A stretch of 16,833 nt of DNA, taken from Flavobacteriales bacterium (GTDB lineage: Bacteria; Bacteroidota; Bacteroidia; Flavobacteriales; Parvicellaceae). The notes beneath the pieces are model-generated. The model did no database searches. It was not told the origin of the DNA and worked only from the letters and a program-made list of their open reading frames with translations. Location: assembly GCA_014239715.1 (NCBI GenBank), contig JAAZYJ010000192.1, positions 1 through 16,833 of the forward strand, written 5' to 3'. Positions within the stretch are counted from its first letter, which is position 1. Every line of letters starts with the position of its first letter. Of the stretch, positions 7,283-15,126 are shown piece by piece. Both the position numbers and the translations under genes were made by a program.

Positions 7283-8539
7283 CTATCTTAGTTTCAATGT
7301 CACGATGGAAAGAATGGCCAGCAGGACTCCAACGATCCAAAACCTGGCTACTATCTTTGCTTCATGCATTCCTTTTTTCTGGTAATGATGGTGCAACGGC
7401 GCCATCCTGAAAATTCTTTTCCCCTCTCCTGTCGGGGATCTCTTTTTTGTGTATTTGAAATAGGCAACCTGCATCATTACTGACAGGTTTTCGATCAAGA
7501 AAATCCCGCAGAAAACAGGGATGATGAGTTCTTTTCTGATCGCAATGGCGAATGTGGCGATGATACCTCCAATGGCCAACGACCCTGTATCGCCCATGAA
7601 TACTTTTGCCGGGTAGGCGTTGTACCACAAAAACCCTACACAAGCACCGATGAAAGAGGAAATGAAGATCACCAGCTCACCGGAATTCGGTATATACATG
7701 ATGTTTAGGTAATCAGCGAAAATTGCATTGCCGGACACGTACGCAAAAATTGCCAGAGTAATTCCAATTATAGCAGAAGAACCGGTTGCCAAGCCATCCA
7801 GTCCGTCGGTCATATTTGCCCCATTTGAAACCGCGGTAACTATTATGATGGTCATGATTATAAATACGACCCAGGTATACGACTTTAAGCTCTCTGGCAA
7901 CAACCACTCATAATTGAACTCGTTGTTCTTCACAAACGGGAGTGTCGTACCGCTTGATTTTTGCTCCTCTCCATACACCACCGCGCCATCATTACTTTCA
8001 ATTACGTTCGACCCCAAATCCGAAATTGCTGATTCAAACTGGCTCGGAACGACCTTTTCTTTGATCGTTACGTTAGGGTGGAAATACAACAAAGAGCCAA
8101 CAATGATCCCTACCCCAATCTGCCCGACCACTTTGAACTTACCGGCTAATCCTTTTTTGTTTTTCTTGAACACTTTTATGTAATCATCCAGAAACCCTAT
8201 TAGACCTAGCCAAACCGTTGCCAAAAGCATCGTAATGGTGTATATATTGTCTAGCTTGGCAAACAGGATCGTTGGGATCATAATGGCACCCAAAATGATC
8301 AGCCCTCCCATTGTGGGCGTGCCCTCCTTTTCCTTTTGTCCATCAAGCCCAAGGTCACGAACGGACTCGCCTACTTGTTTTTTGTGTAACAGCCTGATCA
8401 AACGTTTACCAAAAACCATGGATATAAGCAACGATGCTACTATCGTCATAGCGGCTCTGAAGGATATATAGTCGAACAAGCCGATACCCGGAAAATCATA
8501 GCCTTGTTCCTGTAGATATGTAAATAGATGATAGAACAT
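7283..8539 (-). CDS. mraY: Phospho-MurNAc-pentapeptide transferase MraY
   Basis: MraY is an integral membrane enzyme that moves phospho-MurNAc-pentapeptide from UDP to undecaprenyl phosphate, making lipid I. Visible motifs are GTPTMGG (73-79), FLDDYIKV (116-123) with the paired Asp residues, [15 protein letters not shown] (239-253), [12 protein letters not shown] (314-325) and [11 protein letters not shown] (380-390). At 418 residues it is longer than proteobacterial MraY because of a hydrophilic stretch at about 155-215 between membrane segments, a feature I associate with Bacteroidota MraY. The ATG at 8539 shares one base with the murE stop (TAATG). Downstream murD follows after 21 nt. Confidence 0.97.
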   Translation of the reverse strand: MFYHLFTYLQEQGYDFPGIGLFDYISFRAAMTIVASLLISMVFGKRLIRLLHKKQVGESVRDLGLDGQKEKEGTPTMGGLIILGAIMIPTILFAKLDNIYTITMLLATVWLGLIGFLDDYIKVFKKNKKGLAGKFKVVGQIGVGIIVGSLLYFHPNVTIKEKVVPSQFESAISDLGSNVIESNDGAVVYGEEQKSSGTTLPFVKNNEFNYEWLLPESLKSYTWVVFIIMTIIIVTAVSNGANMTDGLDGLATGSSAIIGITLAIFAYVSGNAIFADYLNIMYIPNSGELVIFISSFIGACVGFLWYNAYPAKVFMGDTGSLAIGGIIATFAIAIRKELIIPVFCGIFLIENLSVMMQVAYFKYTKKRSPTGEGKRIFRMAPLHHHYQKKGMHEAKIVARFWIVGVLLAILSIVTLKLR

Positions 8540-10002
8540 TATTTATCCAATACTTTTAGCGTTTCATTTAATATTTCCATGTCATCAAACGGCACGGTTT
8601 CATCACCGATAATTTGATAATTCTCATGTCCTTTTCCGGCTATCAGGAGGATGTCTCCAGCATGAGCAATGGACACAGCCATTTTGATCGCTTCTTTCCT
8701 GCTGGGAATGGACACTGTTTTCTTGTAATCAATAGGCTCTACCCCTTTTTGCATCTCTTCTATGATAGAGTTTGGGTCCTCAGACCTGGGATTGTCAGAA
8801 GTGAATATGACCTGGTCGGAAAACTGACAAGCTATTTTAGCCATGAGTGGTCTTTTTCCTTTATCTCTGTCTCCACCGCAACCCACAACAGTAATTACCA
8901 TTTCATTTCCGGTCCGGATATCCTTGATCGTTTTGAGTACATTTTCTAAAGCATCCGGCGTGTGTGCGTAATCCACTATTCCCATTACACCTTTGGCAGA
9001 CCGGAGGTATTCGAACCTGCCTTCGACAGAATTCAGATTAGAAATCGTGGTCAGCACATCCAGTTTTTCCTGTCCCAACAGAACCGCTGTACCATACGCC
9101 GCCAGTATATTGTAGGCGTTGAACCCACCAATGAGTTTTGAATATAGATCCTGGCCATCAATGTTCAGATGAAGACCATTGAACTGATTCTCAAGAATTT
9201 TTGCTTTGTAATCGGCGACCGAATTTATACCATATGTATACACCTTGGCCTTTGAATCCTGTACCATGGTATCACCATGTATCTGATCTGCGTTGACAAG
9301 AGCAAATGCATCCTTTGATAAAACGTCAAAAAATCCTTTTTTCGCACTGATATAATTGTCAAAAGAACCGTGATAATCCAGGTGTTCGTGTGTGATATTT
9401 GTAAAAACACCTCCTGCAAAATTAAGCCCTGCAATGCGATTTTGCGTCACTGCATGGCTGGAGACTTCCATGAAACAAAAAGAGCATCCTTTTTCAACCA
9501 TCTCTTGCAACATTCTGTGCACGTCAATGGCATTAGGAGTAGTGTGTGTAGCTTCGACCGGTTCATTATGAATCTTGTTGATCACCGTTGACAGCAACCC
9601 CACTTTATATCCCATCATCCTATAGAGATTGTACATCAGTGTTGCCGATGTTGTTTTCCCATTGGTTCCTGTAACGCCAATTAATTTAAGGTGATTGGAA
9701 GGGTTATTGTAAAAGTTAGACGCTACCACACCCAAAGCGATGGAAGCACTTTGAACCACGATGTACGTGATGCCGACATTCAGGTTTTCAGGCAATTGTT
9801 CGCACAGCACGGCAATTGCCCCATTTGAAACAGCCACGTCAATAAACTTGTGCCCGTCAACTTGAGTTCCCGGAATTGCTACAAACATTCCGAACTGCAT
9901 CATTTGTCTTGAATCGTATGCGATTCCCTCAACAGCAACGTTTGTAGAACCTATTACATTCTCGATCCTCACTCCATATATTATGTCTTTCAATAACCTC
10001 AT
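8539..10002 (-). CDS. murE: UDP-MurNAc-L-Ala-D-Glu--meso-diaminopimelate ligase MurE
   Basis: This cytoplasmic ATP-dependent ligase adds the third residue of the stem peptide. At 487 residues it is full length. Motifs are GTNGKTT (112-118), [12 protein letters not shown] (201-212), VEGRFE (326-331), DYAHTPD (344-350), DNPRSEDP (403-410) and GKGHE (456-460). The DNPR motif is the known signature for meso-diaminopimelate rather than lysine, so the cell wall should be of the A1gamma type (inference). The ATG at 10002 shares one base with the ftsI stop (TAATG), and its stop shares one base with the mraY start. Confidence 0.97.
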   Translation of the reverse strand: MRLLKDIIYGVRIENVIGSTNVAVEGIAYDSRQMMQFGMFVAIPGTQVDGHKFIDVAVSNGAIAVLCEQLPENLNVGITYIVVQSASIALGVVASNFYNNPSNHLKLIGVTGTNGKTTSATLMYNLYRMMGYKVGLLSTVINKIHNEPVEATHTTPNAIDVHRMLQEMVEKGCSFCFMEVSSHAVTQNRIAGLNFAGGVFTNITHEHLDYHGSFDNYISAKKGFFDVLSKDAFALVNADQIHGDTMVQDSKAKVYTYGINSVADYKAKILENQFNGLHLNIDGQDLYSKLIGGFNAYNILAAYGTAVLLGQEKLDVLTTISNLNSVEGRFEYLRSAKGVMGIVDYAHTPDALENVLKTIKDIRTGNEMVITVVGCGGDRDKGKRPLMAKIACQFSDQVIFTSDNPRSEDPNSIIEEMQKGVEPIDYKKTVSIPSRKEAIKMAVSIAHAGDILLIAGKGHENYQIIGDETVPFDDMEILNETLKVLDK

Positions 10003-12113
10003 TAGCTCAGTTGAATTGTTATTGTGGCACCTTTCACCAATGGAGCACCACTTGTAATCGACTGTTTTTTAACCGTCCCACTACCTTCTATTCTGACATG
10101 CAGCCCTTTGTTTTCCAGCAAGTTCAATGCATCGATCAATCCCATACCCACTACATTCGGAATTCTATCATTTCTTACTTTTCTATTTTCGATCTTAACC
10201 TCTTCCTGCATGGAAGTAGTAACCACGAAATCTGATTCGTTAGCATCATCCAGAATCGGAACCCGGAGCTCATCGAGCACCTTTACCAGCTCTGATTTAC
10301 ATCCATATTTCGACTTAGGTAAGAACAGCTCATTTGCAATTGGCTCCTCTCGATCCTGGTTGATCTCGATAGTACTTGCATATACCTTATCTGCTATTTC
10401 CTTGAATACATTTCCGGAAACTACCGACCCATAGATGTCTTTGGTAGGGCCTTGTATCAGTACAATGCATGAATACTTTGGCGCATCGGCCGGGAAGTAG
10501 CCACAGAATGACGCCTGGTGCTTATCTGAATATTCACCGTTGTCGTCAATTAGCTGCACAGTCCCTGTTTTTCCTGCAATGTCAAACCCCCGGGTTCTTA
10601 TGTTCCTGGCCGTACCATTTTTAACTACACCCTTGAGCATTAGCTGAACATCTTTTAGTGTTTCCGGCTTACAGACCTGTTCATTGAGCACCTTCGTTTG
10701 AAACTTTTTAACAACCCTGTCGCCATCTCTGATCTCCTTAACAAACTGAGGCTTGACCATTCTTCCTTCATTCGCTACTGCATTATAAAATGTCAGTGTT
10801 TGCAGAGGCGTTTGCTCCAATTCATAGCCAATGGCCATCCAAGGCAAGGTTATCCCCGAAAAGTCAAGCTGATCTGCTTCCTTGATATAGGGGTTCCGTT
10901 CGCCTGAAATTTCAACCCCCAGCTTCTTATGGATACCTATTCTTTTTAGGCCGTTAATAAAGGACTGTGCATCTTCTTTATAGTTATCATCAATTACTTT
11001 CGAAATAACATTGGATGAAACTTCAAAGGCCCTTTTCAACGTGATCTTTCCATATCCGTCATGCTTTGAGTCTCGCAAGACACTTTCGTATTGTGTACCC
11101 CGGAAGTAGGTGTATTTTCCGGTTGCGTCAACCGAGTCAGTAATTCGGATCTTATCATCATCCAAAGCCACCATTAGCGAGGCAAGCTTAAATGTTGATC
11201 CAGGTTCAGATCTCCTTCCGACTGCCATATTATACATCTCATAATAGTTGCTGTCGCCTGCTCTTTCCAGATTGGCTATAGCCTTAATATGACCTGTTTC
11301 GACCTCCATTAAAATTGCACAACCTCTGGCCGCCTGTTGCAGTTCGAGCTGCTTGCGCAATGCCGATTCGGCTACATCCTGAATATTTATATCTATGGTG
11401 GTATAAACATCATTACCATTGATCGGGTCAATGGAAAGCTCATCTTGCACCGGTTTCCACTGATTACCTACGATCTTCTTCATGAGCATCCGGCCATCTC
11501 TTCCCTGCAACTCGTTTCTGTATGCACCCTCAAGGCCAACATAGTTTGAGTCTTCAAGGCTGACCCTGACATAACCGATGGTTCTTTTGGCAAGCTGCTT
11601 ATAGGGAAGCACTCGTTCATTGACAGGAACAATGATCAGCCCTCCCTTGTATTTACCTTTTCTCAAAATTGGGAATCGCTTGATCTTTTGCAGGCTCGAA
11701 TAATTCACCTTATTCTTGACAAGGACGTATTGAACCGTGTCCCTTCTTTTGATTTCAAGTTTACTCTTCCATTCCTGTGGTTCTTTTTCAGGAAACAATC
11801 CGGACAGCATTATTGAAAGTGAATCAATCTTTTCATCCCAGAGCTTTTGCTGTATACACACAGGGTCAATTGCTACATTATATCGAGGAACAGATATTGC
11901 CAAAGCCAGCTTTTGCTCATCAGCGGCATAGATATTGCCCTTTGGAGCCTCGATCGTACGCATATCATAGATAAGTTGATTCGCTTCTGACTGAAGTGCA
12001 CTTCCTCCCGAAAACTGAACATGAAAAAGCTTAACTATGACGCCAGCCCCAAATAGCACAATCAATATGTACACCACATAAATTCTGATCAATATGTCCT
12101 TGTCCTTACTCAC
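10002..12113 (-). CDS. ftsI: Septal transpeptidase FtsI (class B penicillin-binding protein 3) with PASTA tail
   Basis: FtsI cross-links septal peptidoglycan in the periplasm. Order in the 703 residues: a short cytoplasmic start, a membrane anchor (about 8-30), the pedestal/dimerisation domain (about 55-215), the transpeptidase domain with active-site STFK (306-309, Ser306 nucleophile), SSN (366-368), GYELEQTPLQ (429-438) and KTGT (515-518), a linker, and one PASTA-like domain (about 650-703, opening RIPNVVGMG). A PASTA tail on FtsI is common in Bacteroidota. The start is GTG at 12113, overlapping the ftsL-like stop by 4 nt (GTGA). The transpeptidase motifs are all intact. It should act with FtsW, encoded in the same run. 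Confidence 0.96.
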   Translation of the reverse strand: MSKDKDILIRIYVVYILIVLFGAGVIVKLFHVQFSGGSALQSEANQLIYDMRTIEAPKGNIYAADEQKLALAISVPRYNVAIDPVCIQQKLWDEKIDSLSIMLSGLFPEKEPQEWKSKLEIKRRDTVQYVLVKNKVNYSSLQKIKRFPILRKGKYKGGLIIVPVNERVLPYKQLAKRTIGYVRVSLEDSNYVGLEGAYRNELQGRDGRMLMKKIVGNQWKPVQDELSIDPINGNDVYTTIDINIQDVAESALRKQLELQQAARGCAILMEVETGHIKAIANLERAGDSNYYEMYNMAVGRRSEPGSTFKLASLMVALDDDKIRITDSVDATGKYTYFRGTQYESVLRDSKHDGYGKITLKRAFEVSSNVISKVIDDNYKEDAQSFINGLKRIGIHKKLGVEISGERNPYIKEADQLDFSGITLPWMAIGYELEQTPLQTLTFYNAVANEGRMVKPQFVKEIRDGDRVVKKFQTKVLNEQVCKPETLKDVQLMLKGVVKNGTARNIRTRGFDIAGKTGTVQLIDDNGEYSDKHQASFCGYFPADAPKYSCIVLIQGPTKDIYGSVVSGNVFKEIADKVYASTIEINQDREEPIANELFLPKSKYGCKSELVKVLDELRVPILDDANESDFVVTTSMQEEVKIENRKVRNDRIPNVVGMGLIDALNLLENKGLHVRIEGSGTVKKQSITSGAPLVKGATITIQLS

Positions 12114-12508
12114 TCTTTAATTTCCCCTTTGGTAAAAGGAATTACGATCGGCGGGTCTACTGACTCATACATTCCAATTGCTGCAGTTCCTTCAGCCACT
12201 GTAGTTTGCAAACTGTAGCTATTAAACTCTTCAGTCAGCGACTGTAATTTCGAATACAGCTCAGCATACTCCCTATCCTGCTTTGTTTGCTCCCTAACGC
12301 TGTTGTCCACATAATACTGATAGCCTATATAGAACAGCATCAGCACAGTTAAATAACCCAGAAAAGGCAAGTTCCTTTCGACAAGGCGACTCCCCAGGAA
12401 TTCTCCTGAAACCAGATCTTTAATCGGCTTTCCAATTGAGATCTTTCTCTTTTTGGGCTTGTCAGAACTCCCCTTTTTACCTTTGCTTGTCCTTTTCCAA
12501 ATACTCAT
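12110..12508 (-). CDS. ftsL: FtsL-like divisome membrane protein
   Basis: This 132-residue protein has a strongly basic, Lys-rich N-terminal tail (1-32), one membrane segment (about 47-66) and a polar, coiled-coil-prone stretch (about 69-100), then a short C-terminal tail. That is the bitopic topology of FtsL, which with FtsB and FtsQ activates FtsWI in the periplasm. Sequence alone is not diagnostic because FtsL is poorly conserved. The call rests on topology, size and the fixed position between rsmH and ftsI, where Bacteroidota carry an FtsL-like protein. The ATG at 12508 overlaps the rsmH stop by 4 nt (ATGA), and its stop overlaps the GTG start of ftsI. Confidence 0.85.
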   Translation of the reverse strand: MSIWKRTSKGKKGSSDKPKKRKISIGKPIKDLVSGEFLGSRLVERNLPFLGYLTVLMLFYIGYQYYVDNSVREQTKQDREYAELYSKLQSLTEEFNSYSLQTTVAEGTAAIGMYESVDPPIVIPFTKGEIKE

Positions 12509-13446
12509 CCTATTTGCATTCCTTTTTTTGTTTTATCCTCTATTCTCTCGGCAACTCTAAGTTTTGCACTTCTTGCCCTTGGATTACTGTCAATTTCTTC
12601 TTGTGATGGCAGAATGGGCTTGCGTGTTATTTCCTTGAAAGGTTTGATCTGATTGCCATAAAAGTCTTTTTCAACATCACCCTCGAACTTTCCTTTCTTC
12701 ATGAAATTTTTAACTATTCGATCTTCAAGCGAGTGATAGGAGATAACCACTAATCGGCCTCCGGGTTTCAGCACTTCCGCCGAAGCTTCTAACATTTCCT
12801 TAATTGCCTTGATCTCCTCGTTCACTTCAATTCGAAGTGCCTGAAAAACCTTTGCTTTGAATTGAACTTTCTTCCCATTGTGATTGAAATCTTCAAGTAA
12901 GTCGTTCAACTGTTTGGTATGTTCAAAAGGTTTATCCTGGCGGACTATTTCCATTCTTTTCGCCAAAGAATAAGCCTCTTTCACTTCTCCGAATTCACGA
13001 AAGACCTTTGTGAGCTTTTCTGCATCATACTCATTCAGTATATCTGCCGCCGTAACCTTTCCGGACCGAGCCATTCTCATGTCCAAAGGCCCATCGAAGC
13101 GATAAGAGAACCCCCGATCTTCTTTGTCAAACTGCCAAGAGGAAACACCTAGATCAGCAAGAACTCCATTGATCGGAATCAATCCGTGTAACCTGAGATG
13201 ATTTTTGAGATATCTGAAATTTTGCGGTACGAAAATAAAGTTGTCCGTATCCGGCAAATTTCGCTCAGCATCCGAATCCTGATCAAAGCCCACTAATTTT
13301 CCATCACTCAATTTTTCCAGCACCTCTTTAGCGTGCCCGCCGCCTCCGAACGTCACATCTACGTACACTCCTTCCGGAATAATTTTTAAGCCATTAACTG
13401 CATCATGTAAAAGAACTGGTATATGATAGCCGCGACTATTCGTCAT
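12505..13446 (-). CDS. rsmH: 16S rRNA (cytosine-1402-N4)-methyltransferase RsmH (MraW)
   Basis: RsmH is a SAM-dependent methyltransferase that modifies C1402 in the ribosomal decoding centre. From the chosen start it has 313 residues with DVTFGGGGHA (30-39, SAM loop), FDQD (54-57), DLGVSSWQFD (98-107), GPLDMRM (119-125), FQALRIEVNEE (201-211), ISYHSLEDR (235-243) and NPRARSAKLR (288-297). I chose the ATG at 13446 because MTNSRGYHIPVLL fits the usual N-terminus. TTG 13455 and GTG 13452 are in-frame alternatives. The start lies 11 nt inside mraZ, and the stop overlaps the ftsL-like start by 4 nt. Confidence 0.96.
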   Translation of the reverse strand: MTNSRGYHIPVLLHDAVNGLKIIPEGVYVDVTFGGGGHAKEVLEKLSDGKLVGFDQDSDAERNLPDTDNFIFVPQNFRYLKNHLRLHGLIPINGVLADLGVSSWQFDKEDRGFSYRFDGPLDMRMARSGKVTAADILNEYDAEKLTKVFREFGEVKEAYSLAKRMEIVRQDKPFEHTKQLNDLLEDFNHNGKKVQFKAKVFQALRIEVNEEIKAIKEMLEASAEVLKPGGRLVVISYHSLEDRIVKNFMKKGKFEGDVEKDFYGNQIKPFKEITRKPILPSQEEIDSNPRARSAKLRVAERIEDKTKKGMQIG

Positions 13447-13897
13447 CGCCACCAAGATTCCCCATCACCTCCTCCGCCAAATCGGCGAATTCGCTCCAAT
13501 CTTCTTTAATCAACTTGTTATAGGAACCTTTATCCCAAATCTCAAACTGATCAATATTGGCTGACAGAACAATCTCTTTAGAGATACCAGCGTGTTTCAT
13601 AAGGCTCTTTGGAATCAGTAAACGACCATTGGAATCGATCGCTATCTGCATAGCTCCTTGTTGAAACATTCGAACAAATTTTAGATTTTTCGCATTAAAC
13701 CGGTTTAGCTTTCTAAGCTTGTCCATCACCCTGGTCCATTCACTTAACGGATAGAGATTCAGGTTCCCACTTAGCCCACGGTTGACGACAAACTGTTCTT
13801 GATCAGAGGGGTCTAACTGCTTCCGTAAACCAGCAGGAAGACTAAGCCTCCCCTTGGCATCCAGCTTGCAATTATATTCTCCGATAAAACCCGTCAT
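13436..13897 (-). CDS. mraZ: Transcriptional regulator MraZ
   Basis: MraZ is a ring-forming DNA-binding protein that, in the bacteria studied, controls the promoter of its own dcw operon. The 153 residues contain two SpoVT/AbrB-like halves with the paired signatures DAKGRLSLPAGLR (13-25) and DSNGRLLIPKSLM (88-100). The C-terminus is acidic (GGDDE). It is the first gene of the minus-strand cluster. The ATG at 13897 follows a control region with three GTGG repeats at 10-bp spacing, the kind of direct-repeat operator known for MraZ, so autoregulation is likely (inference). The 3' end overlaps rsmH by 11 nt. Confidence 0.97.
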   Translation of the reverse strand: MTGFIGEYNCKLDAKGRLSLPAGLRKQLDPSDQEQFVVNRGLSGNLNLYPLSEWTRVMDKLRKLNRFNAKNLKFVRMFQQGAMQIAIDSNGRLLIPKSLMKHAGISKEIVLSANIDQFEIWDKGSYNKLIKEDWSEFADLAEEVMGNLGGDDE

Positions 13898-13939
13898 CTA
13901 GCGTAAACTTTATTAATGGTAAAAATATCTAAAATTTTC

Positions 13940-13966
13940 CCACAAAATACCACTTCATTCCACTTT
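13940..13966 (-). promoter_or_regulatory. mraZ box: Putative MraZ operator: three GTGG repeats at 10-bp period
   Basis: On the minus strand GTGG occurs at 13963-13960, 13953-13950 and 13943-13940. That is exactly one helical turn apart, in the contexts AAAGTGGA, GAAGTGGT and TTTGTGGG. MraZ proteins of other phyla bind three or more short G-rich direct repeats separated by 5 bp upstream of mraZ (TGGGN in E. coli, AAAGTG-type in Firmicutes and Mollicutes). The site lies between the predicted promoter and the mraZ ATG, so bound MraZ could block early transcription. Recognition by this MraZ is inferred, not shown. Confidence 0.75.
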
Positions 13967-13974
13967 GTGGATAA
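13966..13974 (-). promoter_or_regulatory. Perfect DnaA box TTATCCACA
   Basis: The 9-mer TTATCCACA on the minus strand is identical to the classical high-affinity DnaA box. It shares one base with the first AAAGTGG unit of the MraZ-type operator and sits just downstream of the predicted mraZ transcription start. A single box could let DnaA modulate the cluster. A chance match is possible but unlikely in so short a control region. Confidence 0.5.
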
Positions 13975-13986
13975 CTTTGAACGTTA

Positions 13987-14017
13987 CAAGTATAACACAA
14001 GTTTCATAAAAATCAAA
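13987..14017 (-). promoter_or_regulatory. Putative mraZ promoter of Bacteroidota type
   Basis: On the minus strand TTTG (14017-14014) is followed after 19 nt by TATACTTG (13994-13987), one mismatch from the Bacteroidota -7 element TAnnTTTG. The spacing fits the known -33/-7 arrangement. Transcription would begin near 13980, leaving a leader of about 80 nt that contains the DnaA box and the GTGG repeats before the mraZ ATG. Confidence 0.5.
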
Positions 14018-14018
14018 A

Positions 14019-14039
14019 ATCCCTTATGTATCAAGGGAT
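14019..14039. repeat. 7-bp inverted repeat upstream of the mraZ promoter
   Basis: ATCCCTT (14019-14025) and AAGGGAT (14033-14039) are separated by 7 nt. On the minus strand the second arm runs into a T-rich stretch, so it could act as a weak terminator of antisense transcripts or as an operator palindrome. It ends next to the -33 element. Confidence 0.3.
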
Positions 14040-14067
14040 ACAGAGTTTTTAACATAATATATTTTTA

Positions 14068-14081
14068 GTGGGACAAAGTGG
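14068..14081 (+). promoter_or_regulatory. Second MraZ-like site: two GTGG repeats at 10-bp spacing, opposite strand
   Basis: GTGG occurs on the plus strand at 14068-14071 and 14078-14081, again exactly 10 bp apart (AGTGGG then AAAGTGGA). The orientation is opposite to the three-repeat operator. It lies upstream of the plus-strand acyltransferase pair and could extend MraZ control to it or be the far arm of a loop. Only two repeats are present. Confidence 0.4.
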
Positions 14082-14245
14082 AAAAAAAGAATTCACAGTC
14101 AGTTGTTAAAGAACATCTCCATTTCGCTCCTAATTTGTTCGTTTTTTTGGTATTTTTAATCTTCCAAATCGGATCTTATCAAGCCCAAACAATTAGCAAT
14201 GCTAGTGCGATACTGAAAGGATACGACAACTTTTGTTCACTTTAG
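14078..14245 (+). CDS. Possible 55-codon ORF with signal-peptide-like N-terminus (or remnant)
   Basis: A frame opened by GTG 14078 runs to TAG 14243-14245. It has a basic start (VEKKNSQSVVKEH), a hydrophobic core (NLFVFLVFLIFQIG) and SYQAQT, which resembles a signal peptidase I site of Bacteroidota (cleavage after AQA-like residues), then only about 18 residues ending FCSL. I do not recognise it. An upstream in-frame TAG at 14066 leaves GTG as the only usual start, and that codon coincides with the second GTGG repeat. It may be a small secreted peptide, the stub of a lost secreted-protein gene, or a chance AT-rich ORF. Confidence 0.25.
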   Translation: MEKKNSQSVVKEHLHFAPNLFVFLVFLIFQIGSYQAQTISNASAILKGYDNFCSL

Positions 14246-14290
14246 GCTTTGCTATGACAGGAATGATTTAACTCAAACACAAGTGTTCAA

Positions 14291-15115
14291 ATGCAAGAAG
14301 AGAACAAGAAATTCATTGATGTTGAGCGACTCATTGCCGAGAAGAATCCGAAAGCATTAAAATGGACACCCAAGTTCCTGATGAACTACCTGAAGCGAAA
14401 ACTACATCAGGATGAAATTAATCGAGTTCTGGAAGAAAACAAGCATCTTCACGACTATGAATTTTGCAATGAGATCATCAATCGTTTCGAGATCAATGTT
14501 GTAAACGCAGGAATTGAAAATATACCGATTTCCGGTGGCGCAATATTTGTCGTGAATCACCCTTTAGGGGGTATGGATGCTCTCTCAATAATTCATTCGA
14601 TCGGAAATCACAGAAAGGATGTCAAATTCATTGTCAATGACCTACTATTGAGCTTGAAAAACTTAAGCGGAATCTTTGCCGGAGTGAATAAGCATGGTAC
14701 AAACAGCAAGCAATCTTTGCAAGACCTGGAAGAGCTTTTCGCTTCAGATCAGGCCATTTTCATTTTCCCCGCAGGATTGGTCAGCAGAAGAAGCAAGAAA
14801 AAGGTGGTGGACCTGGAATGGAAAAAGGCCTTCGTATCGCGCTCCAAGAAATACAACAAACCGGTGATCCCTGTCCATCTGGACGGAGAGCTGACCAAAT
14901 TTTTCTACAACCTGGCAAACTTCAGAACAAAAATTGGGATCAAAATGAACATTGAAATGTTATATCTGGCAGACGAACTTTTTAAACAAAAAAATGCTAC
15001 TATACGTATTACATATGGAAAGCCCATCGACCCGGTGACGTTTGACGCATCCAAGAAAGACCTAGAATGGGCGCAATGGGTAAAGGAACAAGTATATATG
15101 CTAAAGCCTGAATAG
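14291..15115 (+). CDS. PlsC-like O-acyltransferase (GlsA/OlsA-like, amino-acyl lipid synthesis)
   Basis: This is a lysophospholipid-acyltransferase-type enzyme of 274 residues. The catalytic block is NHPLGGMD (89-96), with His90 and Asp96 spaced H-x5-D rather than the textbook H-x4-D. Further blocks are NKHGTNSKQS (133-142), FPAGLVSRR (159-167, in place of the usual FPEG-type motif III) and PVIPVHLDG (191-199). No clear membrane helix is seen. A GNAT-type N-acyltransferase gene follows after 11 nt. In Bacteroides such a pair (glsA, glsB) makes N-acyl-3-acyloxyacyl-glycine lipids, and OlsA/OlsB make ornithine lipids in other bacteria. I infer O-acylation of a lyso-amino-acyl lipid at the membrane. 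The amino-acid headgroup cannot be read from sequence. The ATG at 14291 has no clear Shine-Dalgarno, as is usual for this phylum. Confidence 0.85.
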   Translation: MQEENKKFIDVERLIAEKNPKALKWTPKFLMNYLKRKLHQDEINRVLEENKHLHDYEFCNEIINRFEINVVNAGIENIPISGGAIFVVNHPLGGMDALSIIHSIGNHRKDVKFIVNDLLLSLKNLSGIFAGVNKHGTNSKQSLQDLEELFASDQAIFIFPAGLVSRRSKKKVVDLEWKKAFVSRSKKYNKPVIPVHLDGELTKFFYNLANFRTKIGIKMNIEMLYLADELFKQKNATIRITYGKPIDPVTFDASKKDLEWAQWVKEQVYMLKPE

Positions 15116-15126
15116 GACAATGTAAA

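Larger units (their letters stand above)
13958..14083. repeat. 11-bp perfect inverted repeat flanking the mraZ promoter
   Basis: TTCCACTTTGT at 13958-13968 is the exact reverse complement of ACAAAGTGGAA at 14073-14083. The 104 bp between the arms contain the mraZ promoter. Each arm includes one GTGG unit of a 10-bp-spaced array, one array in each orientation. The arrangement could support looping by a multimeric protein such as MraZ (inference). Confidence 0.6.

Noticed and set aside
7900..8080. Extra hydrophilic segment in MraY as a foreign insertion
   Set aside because: Frame and flanking motifs are intact, and longer MraY proteins with such a segment are usual in Bacteroidota as far as I recall.
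10024..10434. 136-codon plus-strand frame opposite ftsI
   Set aside because: It is antisense to the conserved ftsI 3' part, low in complexity, with no recognisable domain or start context.
13972..13979. Plus-strand TAACTTTG as promoter for the acyltransferase pair
   Set aside because: It matches TAnnTTTG, but there is no -33 partner, it overlaps the DnaA box, and it would leave a leader of about 300 nt. Too weak to list as a feature.
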